DNA of 64,000 nt, from the NCBI GenBank assembly GCA_040222455.1, contig JAVKDD010000008.1, positions 248,001 to 312,000 of the forward strand. The letters are read 5' to 3'. The position numbers and the translations under genes are program-made. Origin of the DNA: RHLJ01 sp040222455. GTDB taxonomy: Bacteria > Bacteroidota > Rhodothermia > Balneolales > Balneolaceae. Of the stretch, positions 8,453 to 17,500 are shown in pieces (within the stretch, counting starts at the first letter, position 1; the number at the start of each line of letters is the position of its first letter). The notes under the pieces are model-generated. The model had not been told where the DNA came from. It made no database searches and saw only the letters and a program-made list of their open reading frames with translations.

Positions 8453-9187
8453 ATGAATATTCTAAAGGAAATAACGTTACTCCCTTCTCACGCATTAAAC
8501 GGGTACTTTGATTTATATACTGGTGGAAAAGATCGTCCAATTTATTTCCCAACTAAAGAAACCAAACCTGAATTATTAGCCTTTGAAGAGAATTTTGAGG
8601 TAATAAAGAAAGAGCATCAAAATGTTGAAAAGCTGAATGCAATTCCTGCTTATGAAGACTTGGATAAGTTTCAATATGATGCCAACAAGCCTCAGACCAA
8701 ATGGAAAGTTTTTGTAATAAATATGATGGGAGACTTTGATGAGGTTGCTGAGAAACTTTGTCCTGAAATCTGCCAAATGATACGGCAAGTCCCAGATGTT
8801 TTTCAGGCTATGTTTTCTGTGTTAGAACCCGGAAGATCGATACCCGCTCACAAAGGTCCATATAAAGGATATCTTCGCTATCACATTGGTGTAAAAATTC
8901 CAAAAGAAAATCCTCCATGTATTCGCATCGAAGATACTTATCATACTTGGGAAGAAGGAAAAGGCGTGATTTTTGATGATAGCTGGGACCATGAAGTAAT
9001 TAACAATGCTACCGAAGAACGTGTTGTTTTAATCGTTGATATATTACGCCCACTACCTAAAGCCCCACACGCTGTAAATAAATTTCTTACCAAATATATT
9101 ATTAAACCTTTTTATGCTAAAACCTTAATGAAGAATAATGAGGTGTTCTTAAAGAAGATGGCGAATATGGATAAAATTGACTCTTAA
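8453..9187 (+). CDS. Aspartyl/asparaginyl beta-hydroxylase (LpxO-like) dioxygenase
   Basis: This 244-residue protein belongs to the Fe(II)/2-oxoglutarate-dependent AspH family. The conserved core is visible: the first iron His in IPAHKGPYKGYLRYHIGV (His133), the second in FDDSWDHEVINNA (His180), and the 2-oxoglutarate Arg ten residues on (Arg190). The family includes LpxO, which hydroxylates a lipid A acyl chain, and enzymes acting on Asp or Asn side chains. The C-terminal basic stretch after DILRPLP is LpxO-like, and lipid A is a plausible substrate, but the sequence alone does not decide this. No typical LpxO transmembrane start is visible. The gene stands alone and converges on a small unknown gene. 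Confidence 0.83.
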   Translation: MNILKEITLLPSHALNGYFDLYTGGKDRPIYFPTKETKPELLAFEENFEVIKKEHQNVEKLNAIPAYEDLDKFQYDANKPQTKWKVFVINMMGDFDEVAEKLCPEICQMIRQVPDVFQAMFSVLEPGRSIPAHKGPYKGYLRYHIGVKIPKENPPCIRIEDTYHTWEEGKGVIFDDSWDHEVINNATEERVVLIVDILRPLPKAPHAVNKFLTKYIIKPFYAKTLMKNNEVFLKKMANMDKIDS

Positions 9188-9207
9188 ATAGACCTTAATT
9201 CTATTTA
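9185..9207. terminator. Weak inverted repeat between convergent genes, built from both stop codons
   Basis: TAAATAG (9185-9191) and CTATTTA (9201-9207) form a 7-bp inverted repeat. The left arm begins with the stop codon of the dioxygenase gene and the right arm ends with the stop codon of the 68-residue gene on the other strand. It may act as a weak two-way terminator, but the stem is short and A+T-rich and lacks a clear T-run. Confidence 0.3.
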
Positions 9208-9411
9208 GACATTTTCATCTTTTTCTTTTTTCCAAAACTTTAAAGGCTCCCAATCCGTCTCAGGAACCAACTGTTCAGGTACTTCACCAATTTTCTTCCT
9301 TAGTTCGATTTCTTTTCGAACAGATTCGATTTTATCCTGATATTTGAATGGATTGATATGATTTAACATATCGTACAATTCCGGATAGGTGTATTGAGAA
9401 TAATCTTTCAT
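9205..9411 (-). CDS. Small uncharacterised protein
   Basis: The frame encodes 68 residues from ATG 9411. It is hydrophilic and mainly helical, with the pattern YSQYTYPELYDMLNHI, then KYQDKIESVRKEIELRKK, and an acidic/Trp-containing tail (TDWEPLKFWKKEKDE). The motif of a Tyr/Glu-Leu helix, His-Ile, then a Lys-Tyr-x-Asp-Lys helix resembles short helical modules seen at the start of several uncharacterised bacterial proteins, but I cannot name the family with confidence. There is no signal peptide, Cys or metal motif. The good coding character and its placement between two real genes without overlap support it as a gene. Confidence 0.6.
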   Translation of the reverse strand: MKDYSQYTYPELYDMLNHINPFKYQDKIESVRKEIELRKKIGEVPEQLVPETDWEPLKFWKKEKDENV

Positions 9412-9451
9412 ATTCTAAGAGTAATTAGTTTCAAAGCGTCAGTAAATAACA

Positions 9452-9931
9452 ATGAAATCACATAATTATCAAGCTACCATTGAATGGTCTGGAAACCTTG
9501 GGGTTGGAACTTCTAGTTATAATGAATATGAGCGAAGTCATTCCATCCATATCCAAGGCAAACCAACTATTGAGGCCTCTTCAGACCCATCTTTTAGAGG
9601 CGATCCGTCCAAGCACAATCCAGAAGAGTTATTTCTAAGTTCGCTTTCATCCTGCCATATGCTTTGGTTTTTACATTTATGTTCGGTTGAAGGAATTGTG
9701 GTAACTGAATATATTGATATCGCTGAAGGAACTATGCAGGAAAAAAAAGATGGGCGCGGAAGGTTTACAGAAGTTGTTCTTAGTCCAAAAGTTACTGTGA
9801 TAGAGGAACGAATGGGAACCAAACTCGATTCCATTCATCAGAAAGCAAATCAGATGTGCTTTATTGCAAAGTCATGCAATTTCCCCGTTAGACATAAATC
9901 AACTTATAAAGTTATATCTGATACAAATTAA
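9452..9931 (+). CDS. OsmC family protein (organic hydroperoxide reductase-like)
   Basis: The product has 159 residues, normal for OsmC/Ohr. Key parts are the N-terminal strand segment (ATIEWSGNLGVGTSSYNEY) and KHNPEELFLSSLSSCHMLW with Cys68. A second segment, NQMCFIAKSCNFPV, holds Cys136 and Cys142. In OsmC/Ohr proteins one Cys in each of these two segments forms the peroxidatic/resolving pair that reduces organic hydroperoxides; which of Cys136 and Cys142 does this here is not certain. The CHMLWFLHL form is typical of an OsmC subgroup rather than of Ohr. A peroxiredoxin gene lies 120 bp downstream, so the pair may form a small peroxide-defence island. Confidence 0.9.
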   Translation: MKSHNYQATIEWSGNLGVGTSSYNEYERSHSIHIQGKPTIEASSDPSFRGDPSKHNPEELFLSSLSSCHMLWFLHLCSVEGIVVTEYIDIAEGTMQEKKDGRGRFTEVVLSPKVTVIEERMGTKLDSIHQKANQMCFIAKSCNFPVRHKSTYKVISDTN

Positions 9932-10054
9932 TATTGACAATCATCCTAATAAGCCTGCTGTCGGAGAAGCATCTACATAATAACCTCTGTAAGAGAATAT
10001 ATGTGTTGGTTACTCGCTGTGCTTTGGGTGACAAGAAAACTCGAAAATGATACT

Positions 10055-10528
10055 ATGATAGAGACTGGCAAAAAAATGAATACCGATTTCACTTTTAAAG
10101 TAGTTAAGGGTGAAGAAGAACAGGAAATTACATTCTCAGATTTATTAGACAAACCAACAATTGTTTCTGTATATATGAAAAATAATACGTCAAGTTGTGA
10201 CCGACAGACCGTTGATCTGGCAGAACATTCTGGTTGGTTTGAAAAAGCGGGATTTAATCTAATCGCGATTAGTAAAGATGGATGTAAATCACATATGAAT
10301 TATGCAAAAAAGCAGGGTATTAATTATATGCTCGCCTCAGACCCAGAATATAAATTTGCTAAAGCAACAGAATCACTTGTAGAAAAGAAAATGTACGGTA
10401 AGACTTTTACAGGTCCTTCACGTTCTGCCTTTGTTATTGATACAGATGGTACTATTTTGGCATCTATTGAAAAAATTGATACGAAAGCTCATGCCGAAGA
10501 GTTGAAAGCTCTGGTAAATGCCTTGTAA
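10055..10528 (+). CDS. Peroxiredoxin-like (AhpC/TSA, Bcp/PrxQ type) protein
   Basis: A thioredoxin-fold peroxiredoxin of 157 residues is read from ATG 10055; the open frame reaches to 10001 but the extra residues (MCWLLAVLW...) are not family-like. The candidate peroxidatic Cys48 lies in MKNNTSSCDRQ, the place of the PxxxTxxC motif of PrxQ (usually PKDNTPGC). Here the conserved Pro is replaced by Met. The Arg that usually supports catalysis is present in GPSRSAFVIDTDG (Arg123). A second Cys (Cys77, in SKDGCKSH) sits in the conserved LIAISKD region and could be a resolving Cys. The usual PrxQ partner five residues after the peroxidatic Cys is absent. The fold is clear; catalytic activity is less so. 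It lies 14 bp before topA. Confidence 0.75.
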   Translation: MIETGKKMNTDFTFKVVKGEEEQEITFSDLLDKPTIVSVYMKNNTSSCDRQTVDLAEHSGWFEKAGFNLIAISKDGCKSHMNYAKKQGINYMLASDPEYKFAKATESLVEKKMYGKTFTGPSRSAFVIDTDGTILASIEKIDTKAHAEELKALVNAL

Positions 10529-10542
10529 TAAAACAGTTATCT

Positions 10543-13083
10543 ATGAAAAGCCTCGTAATTGTAGAGTCCCCAACAAAGACTAAAACGATCAGTAAATATT
10601 TGCCTAAAGGATATGATGTAGATTCTTCGATGGGACATATCCGTGATCTTCCTTCGTCGGCGAAGTTGATTCCGGCAAAATATAAAAAAGAATCTTGGGC
10701 TACATTAGGGATTAACCCTGATGATCGTTATTTCGCTATTTATGTTACTCCACCCGATAAAAAGAAGATTGTAAAACGTCTCAAAGCTAAACTCAAGGAT
10801 TGCGACGAGCTAATACTAGCAACGGATGAGGATCGTGAAGGAGAGGCCATCTCCTGGCATTTACTAGAAGTACTAAAGCCAAAAGTTCCAGTTAAAAGAA
10901 TGGCATTTCGGGAAATTACTAAAGAAGCAGTTCAGAATGCGCTGGAAAATACTCGCGATATTAATATGAATCTGGTTTATGCTCAAGAAACTCGACGAAT
11001 TTTAGATCGACTAGCAGGATATACCGTTTCACCTTTACTTTGGAAAAAGATATCTCCTGGTTTATCAGCGGGCAGGGTTCAATCTGTTGCAGTAGATTTT
11101 CTTGTTGAGAGAGAAAGAGAACGGATGAAATTCAGAAGTGGAACCTACTACGATTTGCAGGCCTCACTTCAAAAGACTGGTGAAAATGATGAGTTCAAAG
11201 CAGATCTAACTCATTTGAATGATAAGCGAATAGCCAGTGGTAAAGATTTTGATGAGAATACCGGAAAACTGAAAAAGCCAGATTCCGTTGTTCTTTTAGA
11301 TGAAGAAAACGCAAGTGCATTAGTTGATGATTTAAAAGCCGCCAATTGGTCGGTTACCAATGTTGAAGTAAATATTCAGAAAAGGAATCCATCGCCTCCT
11401 TTCATTACCTCAACGCTTCAACAAGAAGCGAACCGAAAATTAGGTATGAGTGCTCGCGATGCAATGAGTGTTGCTCAGAAGCTTTATGAGAAAGGATTTA
11501 TCACCTATATGAGAACGGATTCAACCCGACTATCAAGTCAGGCGATTGACGCTGCCCGAACTGGAATTGTTGAGCAGTATGGAGAAGAATATCTATTTGA
11601 ACGAGTAAGAAATTACACGGCGAAAGGGAAATCAGCCCAAGAAGCTCATGAGGCTATTCGTCCATCAGGTTCTAAATTCATCTTGCCAGAGAAATCTGGA
11701 TTGAAAGATCGTGAATTTAAATTATATGATTTGATCTGGAAACGGACGATTGCTACACAAATGGCTGAAGCAGAACTGGAATTCACTGGAGCAACTATAA
11801 CTGCCAAGAATAATGGAACCTCAGCGGATTTTAGAGCAAGTGGAAAAAAGATTTTATTTCCGGGTTTCTTCCGCGCCTATGTTGAAGGGAGTGATGATCC
11901 TGAAGCAGCACTAGAAAACCAAGAGAATTTTCTACCCGAACTAGTACAAGGAGATGTAACGGATCTACAAGATCTTAATTTTAACTCTCACGAAACTAAG
12001 CCACCCGCTCGATATACAGAAGCTACATTGGTTAAAGAATTAGAAAAAAGTGGCGTTGGTCGGCCAAGTACTTATGCCGCCGTTATTTCTACAATTCAAT
12101 CCAGAAATTATTGCCGAACAGAAGGAAAAGCGTTGGTACCAACTTTTACAGCTTTTGCAGTAACGGCTTTATTGGAAGAACATTTTCCTGATTTAGTGGA
12201 TAGTGATTTCACCTCTGCGTTAGAAGACAAACTAGATGGTGTTGCTAATGGCACCGAAGATCCGGTTAAATATCTAGATGATTATTATAAAGGTGAAAAC
12301 GGACTTCGTGCTAAAGTAGATCGTCAAGAAGATAAAATTGATCCTCAGAAGGCGAAGTTATTGGATCTGCCTTTGGAAGGTTTGGAAGGAATTCAAGTTG
12401 CTGTAGGTCGATTTGGACCCTATGCAAAAATGATGAAAGACGGCGAAGAAGTTTCAACATCGTTACCTCACGATATGGACCCGAGTGATGTAACCGTTGA
12501 AAAACTAGAGCAACTCATTAAACTATCGGAAGAAGAAGACAAACCGATTGGGATTCATCCGGAAGAAGGATTGCCAATATTTTTACTTACCGGAAGATAT
12601 GGGCCGTATGTTCAACTTGGAGAAGTAACCGAAGAAAATAAAAAACCAAAGAGATCTTCTTTACTTAAAGGAATGACTCCCGAAGATGTTGATCTAGAAC
12701 TAGCAATGAAGCTTCTTACACTTCCAAGAAATCTTGGTGAACATCCTGAAGATGGAAAAGTAGTAAAAGCAGGTGTTGGTCGATTTGGACCTTATGTGGT
12801 TCATGATGGAAAGTTTAAATCCATTCCGAAAGATGGAAATGTGCTCGAAATCCAATTGAACGAAGCGGTAGAATTACTCAAACAAAAAGCTAAATCACGA
12901 AAAAGTTCAGAACTTAAAGATCTTGGTACTCACCCAGATACAGAGCAACCTATAAAGGTGATGGATGGAAGATATGGACCATACATCAAGCATGGGAAAA
13001 AGAATATTGGCTTGCCTAAAGGTACAGAAGCTGAGAAGTTCACACTTGGAGATGCCATAAGTTTAATTGCTGAGAAAGGTTAA
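10543..13083 (+). CDS. topA: DNA topoisomerase I (type IA)
   Basis: Topoisomerase I relaxes negative supercoils by passing a strand through a transient single-strand break. The 846-residue product starts with the Toprim domain (VIVESPTKTKTISKYL, ATDEDREGEAISWHL). Next come SAGRVQSVAVDFLVERE and the active-site segment GFITYMRTDSTRLSS, with Tyr322 as nucleophile, close to Tyr319 of E. coli. The HEAIRPS motif follows. The C-terminus has no Cys4 zinc ribbons. It carries instead four topoisomerase C-terminal repeats with the GRFGPY or GRYGPY core, at about residues 620-846, a form common in Bacteroidota and many other phyla. ATG 10543 gives the exact family start MKSLVIVESP. Confidence 0.97.
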   Translation: MKSLVIVESPTKTKTISKYLPKGYDVDSSMGHIRDLPSSAKLIPAKYKKESWATLGINPDDRYFAIYVTPPDKKKIVKRLKAKLKDCDELILATDEDREGEAISWHLLEVLKPKVPVKRMAFREITKEAVQNALENTRDINMNLVYAQETRRILDRLAGYTVSPLLWKKISPGLSAGRVQSVAVDFLVERERERMKFRSGTYYDLQASLQKTGENDEFKADLTHLNDKRIASGKDFDENTGKLKKPDSVVLLDEENASALVDDLKAANWSVTNVEVNIQKRNPSPPFITSTLQQEANRKLGMSARDAMSVAQKLYEKGFITYMRTDSTRLSSQAIDAARTGIVEQYGEEYLFERVRNYTAKGKSAQEAHEAIRPSGSKFILPEKSGLKDREFKLYDLIWKRTIATQMAEAELEFTGATITAKNNGTSADFRASGKKILFPGFFRAYVEGSDDPEAALENQENFLPELVQGDVTDLQDLNFNSHETKPPARYTEATLVKELEKSGVGRPSTYAAVISTIQSRNYCRTEGKALVPTFTAFAVTALLEEHFPDLVDSDFTSALEDKLDGVANGTEDPVKYLDDYYKGENGLRAKVDRQEDKIDPQKAKLLDLPLEGLEGIQVAVGRFGPYAKMMKDGEEVSTSLPHDMDPSDVTVEKLEQLIKLSEEEDKPIGIHPEEGLPIFLLTGRYGPYVQLGEVTEENKKPKRSSLLKGMTPEDVDLELAMKLLTLPRNLGEHPEDGKVVKAGVGRFGPYVVHDGKFKSIPKDGNVLEIQLNEAVELLKQKAKSRKSSELKDLGTHPDTEQPIKVMDGRYGPYIKHGKKNIGLPKGTEAEKFTLGDAISLIAEKG

Positions 13084-13130
13084 TTGTTGTGTTGACAGCT
13101 CCGCTTTTGGGAAGTATTTTAATACGACAA

Positions 13131-13160
13131 TTGATCACCGACCAAAGACTCCTATCTTTG
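13131..13160 (+). promoter_or_regulatory. Candidate Bacteroidota-type promoter for the 13238 gene
   Basis: TTG at 13131-13133 and TATCTTTG at 13153-13160 are 19 bases apart, fitting the TTTG / TAnnTTTG pattern with the expected spacing. It lies about 75 bases before the ATG at 13238. A sigma-70-like alternative, TTGACA (13092-13097) and TATTTT (13115-13120) with a 17-base gap, also exists just upstream, so which is used is open. Confidence 0.4.
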
Positions 13161-13237
13161 CGAGGAGTTGAGTTTTCTGATAAGTTTGAAATTCTAGTCG
13201 ACGAAGCAATCTCTTTTTCCAAAGGGAAAAAATCACC

Positions 13238-13804
13238 ATGCAAAAGCGGAATAATTTTCATTTTAAGTATCCACCTAACATACATGTGTTAGATTTGGCT
13301 ACGATGGTTAATATGTATAGAAGTAGAGGAGAGCCACGGAAAGCTCCCGGTGGTGAATACTTTGGTTGTGCCATTTCTCAAAAAATTATTAAAGAGGGGA
13401 AATGGTGGTTTGGTGTTTATTATTCTCAAGAGGTTTGGGATGAACTGCTTACCAAAGGAAGTGAAGGTTTTCCGCTTACCAACATCGAGCTAAATGTATT
13501 GGGTCAAGTTTTTATAAGTGAGGAGGAAGCTCCTCATCGGGAATTTGTGGAAAAAAGTTCGGGCATAACAGAAAAACTGGCTTATCTAATTGTTAGTGAT
13601 CTTCGCACATTTGGATTTTTATCTGAAGATGAAGGTGGCTTTGTTCGCATTACACCTCGAGGCGAAAAAGCATTGCATGGTATTGCTCGCCGTATTTTTG
13701 AAAAGCGATTTATGCCTGAAATGTTGACTCACGCACCCGCTCCCGAAGAACCAAAAATTGAGCAAGCACAAAAGAAAGATAAAGAGCAGACGAGTTTGTT
13801 TTAA
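13238..13804 (+). CDS. Uncharacterised protein with a winged-helix-like C-terminal half
   Basis: I do not recognise this 188-residue protein. It is soluble, with no signal peptide. The first half is aromatic-rich (FHFKYPPNIHVLDLATMV, GKWWFGVYYSQEVWDELL). The second half looks like a small winged-helix fold: FVEKSSGITEKLAYLIVSDL, RTFGFLSEDEGGFVRITPRG, then EKALHGIARRIFEKRF. The tail is charged and low in complexity (PAPEEPKIEQAQKKDKEQT). A winged helix suggests DNA or protein binding, but the first half gives no clue. It stands alone behind topA with its own likely promoter, and a lipoprotein gene follows after 1 bp. Confidence 0.75.
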   Translation: MQKRNNFHFKYPPNIHVLDLATMVNMYRSRGEPRKAPGGEYFGCAISQKIIKEGKWWFGVYYSQEVWDELLTKGSEGFPLTNIELNVLGQVFISEEEAPHREFVEKSSGITEKLAYLIVSDLRTFGFLSEDEGGFVRITPRGEKALHGIARRIFEKRFMPEMLTHAPAPEEPKIEQAQKKDKEQTSLF

Positions 13805-13805
13805 G

Positions 13806-14174
13806 ATGAGTTTTGTTAAAAGAAAACTCTGGTTTTATTTGATTTTTTTATTTCTCAACTGTACATATAAACCCATTTCAGATCAAGAACTTCTAAAGTA
13901 TGCAACCACACCATATGATAAAGAAACCAAGATGAATACAGAAGAAACTCTTGGTTTCCATAATGGACAAAAAGTAAAAGTTATTTATCCTTGTGGAGAT
14001 CTTTGCCCTAGCTACAAAAAAAGAATAGTCTTTTATGAGTTAAAGATTGAGAGGTGCACTAGTACGATTGGGGTAAGAAAAGAAATTAATTTCTTTAGGG
14101 GTAGAGCTGGTAAAACTGAAACTTTTTGCTTGCCAGTAATAATTGCTGACAACTGGAATCAAGTGATTTTATAG
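13806..14174 (+). CDS. Uncharacterised small lipoprotein
   Basis: From ATG 13806 the product has 122 residues. It begins with a basic N-terminus and a hydrophobic run (KRKLWFYLIFLFLNC) ending in an LNC lipobox at about residue 19, so it should be lipid-anchored. The mature part has four Cys residues (PCGDLCPSY, IERCTST, ETFCLPV) that could form two disulphides in the periplasm. The open frame reaches back to 13758, but that part only copies the end of the previous gene in another frame. There is no recognisable family. It follows its neighbour after one base, so the two are probably co-transcribed. Confidence 0.68.
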   Translation: MSFVKRKLWFYLIFLFLNCTYKPISDQELLKYATTPYDKETKMNTEETLGFHNGQKVKVIYPCGDLCPSYKKRIVFYELKIERCTSTIGVRKEINFFRGRAGKTETFCLPVIIADNWNQVIL

Positions 14175-14184
14175 AAAATATAAA

Positions 14185-14204
14185 ATCTCCCCTCGAGGGG
14201 AGAT
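14185..14204. repeat. 20-bp perfect palindrome (first part of an intergenic repeat cluster)
   Basis: ATCTCCCCTCGAGGGGAGAT is a perfect 20-bp palindrome centred on CTCGAG. It begins 10 bases after the stop codon of the lipoprotein gene and opens a roughly 265-bp stretch of inverted repeats. As RNA it could form a G+C-rich stem at the 3' end of the transcript, though there is almost no loop and no T-run. Confidence 0.7.
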
Positions 14205-14206
14205 GA

Positions 14207-14230
14207 ATAAATCAGCAGTTCCTGATTTAT
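14207..14230. repeat. 9-bp inverted repeat next to the palindrome
   Basis: ATAAATCAG (14207-14215) and CTGATTTAT (14222-14230) are perfect inverted arms around a 6-base loop. It lies 2 bases after the CTCGAG palindrome and 5 bases before the next hairpin, so the three are likely parts of one element. Confidence 0.65.
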
Positions 14231-14235
14231 CTGAG

Positions 14236-14330
14236 GGGTGTTGTGAAGTTTAGTTAAAACGAATCTTCACAACACCCTCCGTCTCGTTTCACTCACGTTC
14301 AACGATCCACCCCCCTCAAGGGAAGACTAA
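14236..14330. repeat. Hairpin repeat, copy A (left of the tricorn-like gene)
   Basis: A 13-bp perfect stem, GGGTGTTGTGAAG (14236-14248) with CTTCACAACACCC (14265-14277), surrounds a 16-base loop. About 30 bases later comes a C-rich segment (CCACCCCCCTCAAGGGAAG, from 14307). A related hairpin followed by a related segment occurs at 17838-17920 on the other side of the tricorn-like gene. The two inner regions are the same length (24 bases between GAAG/CTTC and GAGG/CCTC) and share the GAAT before the right arm. A change of A to G in one arm is matched by T to C in the other arm. Confidence 0.7.
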
Positions 14331-14338
14331 TTAATACT

Positions 14339-14448
14339 GTCATGCTGAACTTGATTCAGCATCTGTAGGTAACAAGAACTTTGTTCTAGACTTAGTCTTT
14401 AACCAACGAATCCACTCCCAACAGATCCTGAAATAAATTCAGGATGAC
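14339..14448. repeat. REP/BIME-like element of two nested hairpins
   Basis: GTCATGCTGAACTTGATTC.. (14339-14365) and ..AATTCAGGATGAC (14422-14448) are imperfect 27-bp inverted copies of each other. Each end is itself a hairpin: ATGCTGAA/TTCAGCAT on the left and ATCCTGAA/TTCAGGAT on the right. The middle, about 56 bases, has no open frame. This nested layout resembles REP doublets that are moved in trans by a RAYT-type transposase, which is not present in this window. From 14449 to the ribosome site of the next gene I see nothing more that I can name. Confidence 0.7.
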
Positions 14449-14566
14449 GAACAGTCGCCGCTATTTTTTCTTGCCTTTCCATTTTGTAAAGAATTTTCAA
14501 ACGAGATTGCCCCTCTCCTCTGATTGATTATATTCAGTGATAATTCAAATTAACGCAGGGGATTTT

Positions 14567-17500
14567 ATGAAAAGAATAGGTGGGTTTATTCTGACTTTGA
14601 CTGTACTTACAGTCTCACTTCAACAAGTTTATGCACAAGGCACTCAATTATTGAGGCAACCAACTATATCAGAATCAACCATTGTATTCGTTCACGCCAA
14701 CGATTTATGGAAAGTAGACAAAGCTGGTGGAATGGCAACTAGACTGACCAGTAATATAGGTGGAGAATCTGAACCACATTTTTCAAATGATGGAAAATGG
14801 ATAGCTTTTACAGGTCAATACGCAGGAAACTCGGATGTGTATATCGTTCCAATTGAAGGAGGCGAACCAAAACGTTTAACATGGTATCCCGGCTCAGATA
14901 ATGTTACTGGCTGGACACCCGAAGGAGACGTGTTATTTCGATCAGGTCGATCTGGATATCCTACAGCTTCAAATCAGTTTTGGAAGGTTAGTACAGAGGG
15001 AGGAATGCCAACTATGCTTCCAATACCAAGAGCCGCTTCTGGTGAAATTTCGCAAGATGGAAAATATGTAGCTTATAATCCCATCACTTTCTGGGATGCG
15101 GAATGGAGAAATTATCGTGGAGGACAAGCACAGCCTATTTGGATTGTAGATTTGAAAAGCTTTGAGTTGATTCAAACTCCTAGAACCGATAACGAACGCC
15201 ACGTAGATCCCGTATGGCATAATGGTTCTGTTTTCTATCTTTCTGAAAGAGATTTTGCAAGTAATATCTGGTCGTACAATCCTGCCAGTAATGAAGAAAA
15301 ACAATGGACATTTCATTCTGATTTTGATGTAAAAAGCCTAGATGCCGGCGGTGGAATGATTGTGTATGAATACGGCGGCTATCTCCATCATTTAAATCCT
15401 GAAACTGGAGATAGTAAGCAAATTTCTGTAACCGTTGCTGGCGATATGAGCTGGGGACGTGAGCGTTGGGAAGAACCATCTGCTTTCCAAATGACAAACC
15501 CTGCACTTTCGCCAACTGGCAAACGAGCTGTATTTGAGGTGAGAGGAGAAATTATCACGGTACCAAAAGAACAAGGAACGTGGCGAAATCTTACCAATTC
15601 ATCTGGCAATGCTGATCGTGCTCCGGTTTGGTCGCCCGATGGGAGTCAAATTGCTTGGTTTTCAGACAAAAGTGGAGAATATTCGTTAATGATTTCTGAT
15701 CAATTTGGGCAAGAAGAACCTAGATCGATAGAACTACCAAATCCTACCTATTATTTTCAACCTGATTGGTCGCCTGATGGCAAGTTCATAGCATACACTG
15801 ATACTGATTACAATCTTTGGTATGTAAATGTTGAATCGGGTAAAACAGTAATGTTTGATAGCGATGGTTACGCTCATCCAAATCGAACATTTAATCCCTA
15901 TTGGTCGCCCGATAGCAAATGGATTGCGTATGTGAAATTATTGGATAGTCAATTCAAAGCCGTACATGTTCATAATATAGAAACTGGAAAAACACACATG
16001 CTCACCGATGGAATGTCGGATGCAATTACTCCAGTTTGGGATGAAAGTGGTAAGTATTTATACTTTTTAGCTAGTACCGATTTTGGATTAAATACAGGTT
16101 GGCTTGATATGAGTTCTTACGATATGTCGGTAACTCGTGGATTATATATGATAGTACTATCAAATAACGAACCTTCTCCTCTTCTTCCTAAAAGTGATGA
16201 TGAGGAAGTAAAAGAAGAGGATTCTGACTCAAAAGAAGAAGAAAAAGAAACTGATAAATCTGTTGTTATTGATTTAGATGGAATTGCAGAAAGAACATTG
16301 AGTCTGGATATACCGACTCGTGATTATCAGGGATTATTGAAGGGACCGGAAGGAACGGTTTTTATATTTGAATCCGTACCCAATGAAGGCACTAAGCTTC
16401 ATAAGTATGAAATCAAAGATCAGAAAGCTTCAACATTTCTATCTAGTGTAAATAGTGCGGTCGTTTCAGAAGATCGAAAAAACTTATTATACCGATCTGG
16501 AGGAACCTGGGGCATCTTAGAAACCTCAGGCGGAGAGAAGAATGTTGGTGATGGAAGATTGTCACTTTCAGGAGTAAATCTAAAAATAAATCCATCAGAA
16601 GAATTTGAACAAATGTTCAGAGATGGATGGCGATTTATGCGAGATTTCTTATATGTAGATAACATGCATGGTGCTCCCTGGAATGACGTATATGAATGGT
16701 ATGCACCTTGGGTTAAACATGCCAAGCATCGCTCAGATTTAAATTACGTGATTGATATTATGAGCGGTGAAGTTGCTGTAGGACATTCTTATGTGAGTGG
16801 TGGTGATTACCCTGATTTAGAAAGCGTTCCGGCGGGACTTCTTGGTGCGGATGTTATACTGGAAAATGGAGCATATCGAATTAAAAAAATCTTTACCGCA
16901 GAAAGCTGGAATCCAGATTTACGTGCACCTCTTTCTGGACCAGGAATTGACGTAAATGAAGAAGACTACATTCTGGCTGTAAATGGTATGGAAATTGATT
17001 CGAAACAAAATTTTTATAAATATTTTGAAGGTACCGAAAATAGGCAGATTCAGTTATTAGTTAACAACACACCAAATACTTCTGGTGCTCGATTAGTAAC
17101 GGTAGTGCCAATTTCGAACGAAAGTGGATTACGAACCAGACATTGGGTAGAAGAAAACCGCCGTAAAGTAGATGAAATGTCTGACGGTCAATTGGCCTAC
17201 GTCTGGATTCCTAATACTGGAAATGGTGGTTATACTTATTTCAATAGATATTATTTTTCTCAACAGGATAAACGAGGAGTAGTATTAGATCAAAGAAATA
17301 ACGGGGGTGGCTCTGCCGCTGATTATATTATTGATGTACTGAATAGAGATTTACACGGTTTTTTTAACAGTAAAGCCGGTGATCGCAGGCCTTTCCCATC
17401 TCCGGGAGCAGGAATCTGGGGTCCCAAAGTGATGATCATCAACGAACGCGCTGGTTCTGGTGGCGACTTACTTCCATTTATGTTCAAAAAAGAAGAAATC

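Noticed and set aside
9538..9834. 98-residue open frame opposite the OsmC gene
   Set aside because: It lies wholly inside a well-supported gene on the other strand and has no family features or ribosome site.
13092..13120. Sigma-70-like promoter TTGACA-N17-TATTTT
   Set aside because: Good match by E. coli rules, but primary sigma factors of this group usually use other boxes; kept only as an alternative to the one at 13131-13160.
14175..14566. Insertion sequence remnant in the repeat-rich gap
   Set aside because: No transposase fragment in any frame and no target-site duplication that I can see; the repeats are better described as REP-like or hairpin elements.
15180..15515. 111-residue and overlapping antisense frames in the tricorn-like gene
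   Set aside because: Several antisense frames overlap each other here; low-quality protein sequence and no conserved motif.
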